DNA from: JACVRW01 sp034664105
Lineage (GTDB): Bacteria > Actinomycetota > Thermoleophilia > Solirubrobacterales > Thermoleophilaceae
Length of the DNA stretch: 21,043 bases
NCBI GenBank assembly: GCA_034664105.1
Contig: JAXDIH010000081.1
Span: 1-21,043, forward strand
Direction: 5' to 3'
In this document: one piece after another, positions 15,833-21,043 of the stretch
Position numbering within the stretch: the stretch's first letter is position 1
Layout: each line of letters starts with the position of its first letter
The notes under the pieces: generated by a model
What the model saw: the letters and a program-made list of their open reading frames with translations, nothing else
Told to the model about the DNA's origin: nothing
Database searches by the model: none
Program-made: the position numbers and the translations under genes

Positions 15833-17325
15833 TGGAAGGCACAGCCGGGGCCGGCGGGCTGAAGAAGAACGCCATCGGCTACCTCTCGAACGTGGTCATC
15901 GGCGTGGCTTCGACCGCGCCGGGCTACAGCATCGCCGCCACGCTCGGCTTCGTCGTGGCAATCGCGGGTGTAGGGCTGGCGGCGCCCGCGGTGATGCTCG
16001 TCTCGTTCATCCCGATGTTCTGCATCGCCTACGCGTACCGCTACATGAACCAGGCGGACCCGGACTGCGGCACCACGTTCTCCTGGGCCACGCGCGGGCT
16101 GGGGCCCTCGGCCGGCTGGCTCGGCGGCTGGGCGATCGTCGTGACCGACGTGATCGTGATGGCCAGCCTGTCGCAGATCGCGGCGATCTACACGTTCCTG
16201 CTGTTCGACTGGAACTCCGCCGCCGAGTCGCAGGTCGCGGTGATGATCGCGGGCGTCATCTGGATCTTCCTGATGACGCTGATCTGCTACCTCGGCACCG
16301 AGCTGTCGGCGCGCACGCAGCAGATTCTGCTGGCGATCGAGATCTTCACTTTGACCCTGTTCGCGATCTGGGCGCTCGCCAAGGTCTACATCAACAATCC
16401 GGCCGGCTCGCTGCACGTCCAGGCGTCGTGGTTCTCGCCGTTCTCGGTCGACAGCTTCGGGGCGCTGATCAACGGCGTCCTGCTGGGCACGTTCATCTAC
16501 TGGGGCTGGGACAGCGGGGTCGCGGTCAACGAGGAGTCGGAGGACAGCGCCACCGGGCCCGGCAAGGCCGCCGTCGTCAGCACGCTGCTGCTGCTGGGCA
16601 TCTACCTGATCGTCTCGGCGGCGGCGCAGGCGTACGGCGGTCCCGACCTGCTGATCGACAACGCCGACGACGTGCTGAGCGTGCTCGGCACGCAGGTGTT
16701 CCCGTCGCCGCTCGACAAGCTGCTGATCATCACGGTCCTGACCTCGGCGTCGGCCTCCACGCAGACCACGATCCTGCCGACGGCGCGCGCCACGCTGTCG
16801 ATGGCACGCCAGAAGGCGTTCCCGCCCTCGTTCGGCAAGATCCACCCGCGCCACCTGACGCCGAGCTATTCGACCGTGTGGATGGGAGTCGTCTCGACGA
16901 TCTGGTTCATCTCGATCGAGCTGCTGAGCCCTGACAACGTGCTCGGCGACTCGGTCACCGCGCTCGGCTTCGGGATCGCCTTCTACTACGGCATCACGGG
17001 GATCGCGTGCGTCCTGTTCTACCGGCGCGAGCTGCGCAAGGACTTCAAGACGTTCTTCTACGCCGGAGTGCTGCCGCTGGTCGGGGCGATCTCCCTGTTC
17101 GGCATCTTCGGCAAGTCGCTGATCGACTACAGCAAGCCCGCGAACACCAACACCGCGATCCTCGGGATCGGCTCGCCCGTGGCGATCGGCGTGGGCTCGC
17201 TGCTGCTGGGGGTGGTGGTGATGTTCTTCGCGCGCTTCCGCTACCGCGAGTTCTTCTCGCGCAAGCCGGAGGTCTTCGACCCGGCCACGGCCGGGCAGGC
17301 GATCGTCCCAGAGGAGGCGATCTGA
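15829..17325 (+). CDS. APC-superfamily amino acid/amine permease
   Basis: This 498-residue protein fits the APC family: a short charged N-terminus (GLKKNAIGYLS), then helix 1 NVVIGVASTAPGYSIAATLG with the unwound-helix small-residue motif. About 11 further hydrophobic segments follow, and the C-terminus is charged (EFFSRKPEVFDP). It imports or exchanges an amino acid or amine with ions. The location suggests GABA, putrescine or a breakdown product, but no residue fixes the substrate. The start is ATG 15829 (MMEGT; ATG 15832 is also possible), with AAGGAG at 15815-15820 eight bases before it. It overlaps the upstream stop by 4 bp (ATGA). Only one base separates its stop from the universal stress protein. 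Confidence 0.9.
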   Translation: MMEGTAGAGGLKKNAIGYLSNVVIGVASTAPGYSIAATLGFVVAIAGVGLAAPAVMLVSFIPMFCIAYAYRYMNQADPDCGTTFSWATRGLGPSAGWLGGWAIVVTDVIVMASLSQIAAIYTFLLFDWNSAAESQVAVMIAGVIWIFLMTLICYLGTELSARTQQILLAIEIFTLTLFAIWALAKVYINNPAGSLHVQASWFSPFSVDSFGALINGVLLGTFIYWGWDSGVAVNEESEDSATGPGKAAVVSTLLLLGIYLIVSAAAQAYGGPDLLIDNADDVLSVLGTQVFPSPLDKLLIITVLTSASASTQTTILPTARATLSMARQKAFPPSFGKIHPRHLTPSYSTVWMGVVSTIWFISIELLSPDNVLGDSVTALGFGIAFYYGITGIACVLFYRRELRKDFKTFFYAGVLPLVGAISLFGIFGKSLIDYSKPANTNTAILGIGSPVAIGVGSLLLGVVVMFFARFRYREFFSRKPEVFDPATAGQAIVPEEAI

Positions 17326-17326
17326 G

Positions 17327-17740
17327 ATGGCGAACGTGATCGTTGTGGGCTACGACGGGGCCGATGGCGCGCAGGCCGCGCTGGCGGAGTCGCTCGACCT
17401 GTGCCGCGACCTGGAGGCCGAGTTGGTGGCGGTGTTCGGGTACGGCGTGCCGATCCCGGAGCGCGAGTCGGCCGACTACCGCGAGACGCTGCGCGAGCTG
17501 GGCGAGAAGTTCACCGACGAGGCGGTCCGGCGCGCCGAAGAGGCCGGGGTGAAGGCCAGCGCCGAGGTGGTCTTCGAGAAGGCCGCCCAGGCGCTGGTGG
17601 ACGCCGCGGCCAAGCACGATGCCCGGATGATCGTCGTGGGGTCGCACGGCGAGGGCCCGCTCGCGGGCGCCCTGCTGGGCTCCGTGCCGCACAGGCTCGT
17701 GCACCTCGCGGAGCAGCCGGTGCTGGTGGTCCGCCGCTGA
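17327..17740 (+). CDS. Universal stress protein (UspA domain, ATP-binding type)
   Basis: This 137-residue single-domain protein begins ANVIVVGYDGADGA, with D10 at the nucleotide-binding aspartate. It carries the ATP-binding signature G-2x-G-9x-G-S as GSHGEGPLAGALLGS (105-119) and ends with the usual strand QPVLVVRR. It is a cytosolic dimer-forming protein that probably binds ATP. Small UspA proteins often follow permease genes and may modulate them; here it is the last gene of the pot operon, 1 bp after the APC permease stop. A strong palindrome begins 10 bp after its own stop. The start ATG at 17327 immediately precedes the conserved first strand. Confidence 0.92.
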   Translation: MANVIVVGYDGADGAQAALAESLDLCRDLEAELVAVFGYGVPIPERESADYRETLRELGEKFTDEAVRRAEEAGVKASAEVVFEKAAQALVDAAAKHDARMIVVGSHGEGPLAGALLGSVPHRLVHLAEQPVLVVRR

Positions 17741-17750
17741 TCCGGCCGAG

Positions 17751-17777
17751 GGCCGCCGATCACTAATCTCGGCGGCC
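17751..17777. promoter_or_regulatory. Palindrome with embedded -10-like TAATCT abutting a GTG start
   Basis: Perfect 9 bp arms GGCCGCCGA (17751-17759) and TCGGCGGCC (17769-17777) surround a 9 nt loop and end exactly where the GTG at 17778 begins. TAATCT (17764-17769) would start transcription about 17776. The element could act as an operator over the promoter, as a U-less terminator for the upstream operon, or as both. No clear -35 is seen. Confidence 0.5.
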
Positions 17778-18842
17778 GTGAGCACCTGGGAACAGCTGGC
17801 TTCGCTGCCACTCGAGATCGACCGCTACGACCTGGAGGGCCGCGAGCTGGCCTTCTCGGAGGAGTTCGTCCGCTACACGACGCTGATCACGCTGCACGGC
17901 GGCGGTGAGGAGGGCGTGGGCGAGGACGTGGTCTACGACGGCCTGGACCACGTGTCGTTTCAGGCCGCCGGCGGCGCGCTGCCGCTGGCCGGCTCGTGGA
18001 CGCTGGGCTCGTTCGCCGAGCATCTCTCGCAGCTGGACACGTTCCCCGATCCGCCGGTGCGCGACGTGTCGCGCCGCTACCGCACCTGGGCCTTCGAGTC
18101 GGCCGCGCTCGACCTCGCGCTGCGCCAGGCCGGGCGCTCTCTGGTCGAGCAGGTGGGTCGCGAGCTGCGCCCGCTCAACTACGTGGTGTCGATGCGCCTG
18201 GGCGGGATGAACTCCACCGAGCCCGAGACCTCCGAGCGCATGCTGCGGGTGCTGGAGCGCTACCCATCCACCCGCTTCAAGCTCGACCCGACCAACACCT
18301 GGAGCGACGCCCTGATCGACGAGCTGGCGGCGTCCGGCGCGGTCGACTCGCTCGACCTCAAGGGCCAGTACAAGGGCACGCCGGTCGACGTGGTGACCGA
18401 CCCCGAGCTCTACGCCAAGCTGGTCGAGGCGTTCCCCGACGTCTGGCTCGAGGACCCCGACATCAACGACGAGACGCGCCCGATCCTCGAGCCGCACCGC
18501 GATCGCATCACCTGGGACGCGCCGATCCACTCGGTCGACGACATCCTGGCGCTGGAGTGGCAGCCGCGCACGGTGAACATCAAGCCGTCCCGCGTCGGGT
18601 CGCTGGCGGAGCTGGGTCGCGCCTACGACTTCTGCGCCGAGCGCGGCATCGGGGCGTACGGCGGTGGGCAGACCGAGCTGGGCGTCGGCCGCGACCACAT
18701 CCAGTACCTGGCGGCGCTGTTCCACCCGGACACGCCGAACGACGTCGCGCCGCGCGGGTTCAACGCTCCGGAGCTGCCGGACGGGATGCCCGAGAGCCCG
18801 ATCGAGCTCGAGCCGGCCCCCACCGGCTTCCGCCTGGCCTAG
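17778..18842 (+). CDS. Enolase-superfamily (mandelate racemase/muconate-lactonizing-like) enzyme of unknown substrate
   Basis: This 354-residue protein has an N-terminal capping part (about 10-125) and a C-terminal barrel typical of the enolase superfamily. Visible active-site elements are RFKLDPTNTW (K168, D170), SLDLKG (D193), VWLEDPDI (E225), TWDAPIHS (D247), NIKPSRVGSL (K269) and the closing GGGQTELGVGRDHIQYLAALFHP. By family, carboxylates bind Mg2+ and lysines move a proton alpha to a carboxylate. The usual KxK pair is reduced to K-L-D, so the chemistry may be of o-succinylbenzoate-synthase or muconate-cycloisomerase type, or unusual. The GTG start is fixed by the palindrome/-10 just before it and by the protein's conserved length. 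The gene is 5 bp from the phospholipase-D-like gene. The substrate cannot be inferred. Confidence 0.85.
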   Translation: MSTWEQLASLPLEIDRYDLEGRELAFSEEFVRYTTLITLHGGGEEGVGEDVVYDGLDHVSFQAAGGALPLAGSWTLGSFAEHLSQLDTFPDPPVRDVSRRYRTWAFESAALDLALRQAGRSLVEQVGRELRPLNYVVSMRLGGMNSTEPETSERMLRVLERYPSTRFKLDPTNTWSDALIDELAASGAVDSLDLKGQYKGTPVDVVTDPELYAKLVEAFPDVWLEDPDINDETRPILEPHRDRITWDAPIHSVDDILALEWQPRTVNIKPSRVGSLAELGRAYDFCAERGIGAYGGGQTELGVGRDHIQYLAALFHPDTPNDVAPRGFNAPELPDGMPESPIELEPAPTGFRLA

Positions 18843-18847
18843 AGCGT

Positions 18848-19915
18848 ATGGCGGCCCTACCCGTCGAGGTGCACCCGCTGCATCCCGGCGGAGAGACGGC
18901 CATGGCAATCGCGCAGCGCGTGGCCGCCTTCCTGGGTGAGGCGCGGCGGTCGCTCGACCTCGCGCTGTACGACATCCGCCTCCCCGGCCAGCCCGGCGAC
19001 GTCGTGGCGGCGGCCCTGCGCGACGCGGCCGCGCGCGGCGTGGCGGTGCGGATCGCCTACAACGCCGATCACGACGAGCGCGTCTTCCCGCCGCCGCCGC
19101 GCACGAAGCCCGAGCTGATCGAGGCGCTGCCGTTCCCGACTCGCGGCATCCCCGGCATCCCCGACCTGATGCACCACAAGTACGTGGTGCGCGACGGCGA
19201 GGCGGTGTGGACCGGCTCCACCAACTGGACGACGGACTCGTGGACGCTCCAGGAGAACGTGATCGTGGTGGTCAGGTCCGCGGCGGTGGCCGCCGAGTAC
19301 GTGCGCAACTTCGAGGAGCTCTGGTTGGCGGGAGACGTGGACCGCTCCGGCCACGAGGAGCCGCACACGATCGACCTGGAGGGCCGCCAGGCGCGGGCGT
19401 GGTTCACGCCGGGGCACGGGGAGGAGCTGTCGCAGCGGATCGCCAGGGCGATCGGGCGGGCGCGCGAGCGCGTCCGGATCGCCTCGCCGGTGCTGACCGC
19501 CGGGCCGGTGATCGGAACGCTCGCCGAGGTCGCCGCCGAGGCGCGCGTGGACGTGCGCGGCGTGGTCGACCGCACCCAGCTCGAGCAGGTCTTCCGCCAG
19601 TGGCGCGACAACGGGCGATCGGCCTGGAAGATCCCGATCCTGGCCTCGGTGCTGGAGCACGCGGAGTTCAGCGGCAAGCCGTCGACGGCCTACACGCCGG
19701 AGAGCGTCCATGACTTCATGCACGCGAAGGTCACGGTTGCCGACGACTGGGTGTTCGCGGGCTCGTTCAACCTGTCGCGCTCGGGCGAGCGCAACGCCGA
19801 GAACGTGCTCGAGGTGCACGATCCCGAGCTGGCCGACGGCCTGGCCGCCTACATCGATGCGGTCAGGGGACGCTACGAACGGATGTCCGCGCCTGACGGT
19901 GCGTGGCGCACATGA
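18848..19915 (+). CDS. Phospholipase D-family protein with two HKD motifs
   Basis: This 355-residue protein contains two complete HxKx4D catalytic motifs. The first is MHHKYVVRDGEAVWTGSTNW (H109, K111, D116), the second MHAKVTVADDWVFAGSFNLS (H292, K294, D299), followed by RSGERNAENVL. The two histidines together form one active site that cleaves or exchanges phosphodiester bonds in phospholipids or nucleic acids. No signal peptide or membrane segment is seen, so a cytosolic nuclease-like or peripheral role is possible; the cardiolipin-synthase type usually carries N-terminal helices and is less likely. The ATG at 18848, 5 bp after the enolase-like gene, gives a full N-terminal domain. The last 53 bp overlap the convergent LOG-family gene. 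Confidence 0.88.
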   Translation: MAALPVEVHPLHPGGETAMAIAQRVAAFLGEARRSLDLALYDIRLPGQPGDVVAAALRDAAARGVAVRIAYNADHDERVFPPPPRTKPELIEALPFPTRGIPGIPDLMHHKYVVRDGEAVWTGSTNWTTDSWTLQENVIVVVRSAAVAAEYVRNFEELWLAGDVDRSGHEEPHTIDLEGRQARAWFTPGHGEELSQRIARAIGRARERVRIASPVLTAGPVIGTLAEVAAEARVDVRGVVDRTQLEQVFRQWRDNGRSAWKIPILASVLEHAEFSGKPSTAYTPESVHDFMHAKVTVADDWVFAGSFNLSRSGERNAENVLEVHDPELADGLAAYIDAVRGRYERMSAPDGAWRT

Positions 19916-20597
19916 GCCGGTCGCGGACCTCGAGCGGGTCGTCGGTCAGGGAGAGCAGGTCCAGGTCCTGGGAGGAGACCTTCCCCTCGGCCACGAGCCG
20001 GGCGCGGATCCAGTCGAACAGGCCGCCCCAGTAGTCGGTGCCCACCAGGATGACCGGGAAGTGGCGGATCTTCCCGGTCTGGATCAGCGTGAGCGCCTCG
20101 AAGGTCTCGTCGAGTGTGCCGAAGCCGCCGGGGAAGACGACGAAGCCGCTCGCGTAGCGAACGAACATGACCTTGCGGGTGAAGAAGTAGTGGAACTCGA
20201 GGCCGATGTCGCAGTAGCGGTTGAGGCCCTGCTCGAAGGGCAGCTCGATGTTGAGGCCGATCGAGAGCGCGCCGGCGTCGCGGGCACCGCGGTTGGCGGC
20301 CTCCATGACGCCGGGGCCGCCGCCGGTGATGATCGCCAGGCCGGCGTCGCCGACGATGCGAGCGGTGTCGCGGGCGAGCATGTACTCGTCGTCGTCCGGT
20401 GGGGTGCGGGCGGAGCCGAAGAACGAGACGGCGGGGCCGACGTGGGCGAGCGCGTCGAAGCCCACCTGAAGCTCGCGCCGGATGCGCTCGATGCGAGCGG
20501 CATCGGTGAGCGTGGAGACGACCGCCTCTTCCTGCGCGGCGATGATCTCCTCGTCGAGAGTGGCCGGCATGCGCGGCTGGCGATCCTGCTCGGCCAT
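19863..20597 (-). CDS. LOG-family protein (TIGR00730-like Rossmann-fold nucleotide hydrolase)
   Basis: This 244-residue protein shows AVSFFGSARTPPDDDEY, the TGGGPGVMEAANRGA loop (91-105), FTRKVMFVRYASGFVVFPGG (R141, K142) and the hallmark PGGFGTLDE (156-164). Members with these motifs release cytokinin-type bases from nucleoside monophosphates or hydrolyse other nucleoside 5'-monophosphates; in bacteria many are simply labelled lysine-decarboxylase-like, which is an older misnomer. It is longer at the N-terminus than plant LOG, with about 50 extra residues. The ATG at 20597 is chosen over a longer frame starting at 20654, because a TACTCT hexamer (20606-20611, minus strand) sits 8 nt before it. 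It converges on the phospholipase-D-like gene with a 53 bp overlap. Confidence 0.9.
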   Translation of the reverse strand: MAEQDRQPRMPATLDEEIIAAQEEAVVSTLTDAARIERIRRELQVGFDALAHVGPAVSFFGSARTPPDDDEYMLARDTARIVGDAGLAIITGGGPGVMEAANRGARDAGALSIGLNIELPFEQGLNRYCDIGLEFHYFFTRKVMFVRYASGFVVFPGGFGTLDETFEALTLIQTGKIRHFPVILVGTDYWGGLFDWIRARLVAEGKVSSQDLDLLSLTDDPLEVRDRLMCATHRQARTSVRSVP

Positions 20598-20605
20598 AGC
20601 CTTCG

Positions 20606-20611
20606 AGAGTA
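20606..20611 (-). promoter_or_regulatory. Putative -10 element for the LOG-family gene
   Basis: On the minus strand this reads TACTCT and ends 8 nt before the ATG at 20597, giving a predicted leader of about 2 nt. No convincing -35 is present. A GAAGG lies too close to the ATG (2 nt) to serve as a normal ribosome site. Confidence 0.35.
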
Positions 20612-20679
20612 GACCCGGTTTGTGGAATGCGGGGGAGTGTCTGTCTCCGCGCACGCTCTAAGAGGCAGCCATGCCGGAC

Positions 20680-20685
20680 TATCCT
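20680..20685 (+). promoter_or_regulatory. Putative -10 element for the AbrB/PIN pair
   Basis: TATCCT ends 6 nt before the ATG at 20692, so transcription would start exactly on the A of that ATG. This decides the antitoxin start in favour of 20692 over the ATG at 20671, which would lie upstream of the -10. The -35 region is weak. Confidence 0.4.
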
Positions 20686-20691
20686 TTACGA

Positions 20692-20943
20692 ATGGCCAAG
20701 GAAGTAAAGCGACGTTCCGCGGGCCGGAGCCGCGTCTCCTCCAAGCACCAGGTCACGATTCCCGTGGCTGCCTTTCGTGGCGCCGGGCTGCGGGAGGGCG
20801 ACGTCCTGAAGATCGAGGCGCAGGGCGCGGGCCGGGTGGTGATGACCAAGGTCGACGAGGTCGTCGAGCGCTACTCCGGCAGCCTCGCTACCGGCGGCTC
20901 CCTGCGCAAGGGCGCAGAGGGCCTGCGTGACGAGTGGCGGTAG
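20692..20943 (+). CDS. AbrB/SpoVT-type DNA-binding antitoxin (VapB-like)
   Basis: This 83-residue protein has a basic N-terminus (MAKEVKRRSAGRSR). A swapped-hairpin AbrB domain follows: RVSSKHQVTIPVAAFRGAGLREGDVLKIEAQGAGRVVMTKV (in two parts, about 14-34 and 35-55). The C-terminal tail VVERYSGSL...LRKGAEGLRDEWR is the kind that wraps and neutralises a partner toxin. It should bind its own promoter as a dimer or a higher complex with the toxin. The start ATG at 20692 is favoured by the -10 position; ATG 20671 would add 7 residues. The next gene's GTG lies inside its last codons (10 bp overlap), the usual antitoxin-toxin coupling. Confidence 0.85.
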   Translation: MAKEVKRRSAGRSRVSSKHQVTIPVAAFRGAGLREGDVLKIEAQGAGRVVMTKVDEVVERYSGSLATGGSLRKGAEGLRDEWR

Positions 20944-21043
20944 CGCTCGTCGATTCCGTTGTGGTGGCGGGGTTCCTCGACCGCGATGACGCGTTTCACG
21001 CCTCGGCCGACGAGCGGATCAGGGCGGCGGCCGGAAGCGATCG
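20934..21043 (+). CDS. PIN-domain toxin, VapC-like (3' end outside window)
   Basis: Only the first 36 codons are visible. The sequence after the GTG start, AVALVDSVVVAGFLDRDDAF then HASADERIRAA, has the PIN opening: a hydrophobic strand ending in the first metal-binding aspartate (LVDS, D7), a small-residue helix, then the DRDDAFH segment typical of VapC-like ribonucleases. By family it would be an Mg2+-dependent RNase restrained by the AbrB-type protein encoded just before it. The GTG at 20934 overlaps the antitoxin gene by 10 bp. The remaining catalytic acids lie beyond the window, so activity cannot be judged. Confidence 0.75.
   Translation, partial: MAVALVDSVVVAGFLDRDDAFHASADERIRAAAGSD

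Overview
The window is GC-rich, tightly packed chromosomal DNA of actinobacterial character. It has GTG and TTG starts, many 1-4 bp stop/start overlaps, a PucR-type regulator, and a Tat-like lipoprotein signal. Protein style suggests a deep-branching actinobacterium such as Thermoleophilia/Solirubrobacterales, but the lineage is inferred from protein style only. I see no rRNA, tRNA, CRISPR array, IS element or prophage. No gene-free stretch exceeds 300 bases; the largest gap is 188 bp at 10208-10395.

Left part (1-4518): the 3' end of an unknown membrane-anchored protein converges on a two-gene operon of paralogous sulfatase/alkaline-phosphatase-fold exported proteins. A divergent stand-alone HD-domain protein of the RelA/SpoT-hydrolase type follows, and it converges on a SRPBCC protein. 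Both convergent junctions here use a single CTAG as the stop of both genes.

Core (4574-17740): two divergent operons look like a polyamine uptake and breakdown locus. Leftward are a class III amine transaminase, a PucR regulator, alanine dehydrogenase and an aminobutyraldehyde-type aldehyde dehydrogenase. Rightward are potA, potD, potB, potC, a second class III PLP enzyme, an APC amino acid/amine permease and a universal stress protein. A coherent reading is: putrescine-like amines enter by PotADBC; the transaminase moves the amino group to pyruvate; the aldehyde dehydrogenase oxidises the aminoaldehyde towards GABA; and alanine dehydrogenase turns alanine back into pyruvate, ammonia and NADH. 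The 188 bp control region holds two inverted-repeat systems and a good promoter for potA.

Right part (17751-21043): an enolase-superfamily enzyme of unknown substrate, whose start is embedded in a palindrome that also carries a -10-like hexamer; a two-HKD phospholipase D-family protein; a convergent LOG-family (TIGR00730-like) protein overlapping it by 53 bp; and an AbrB-type antitoxin with the beginning of a PIN-domain toxin cut by the window end.

A recurring feature is a TAnnnT hexamer placed so that transcription would begin 0-4 nt before the start codon of operon-leading genes (3391 minus, 10396 plus, 17778 plus, 20597 minus, 20692 plus). Several downstream genes have Shine-Dalgarno sequences or coupled starts instead. 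This suggests leaderless transcription and was used to choose several starts.
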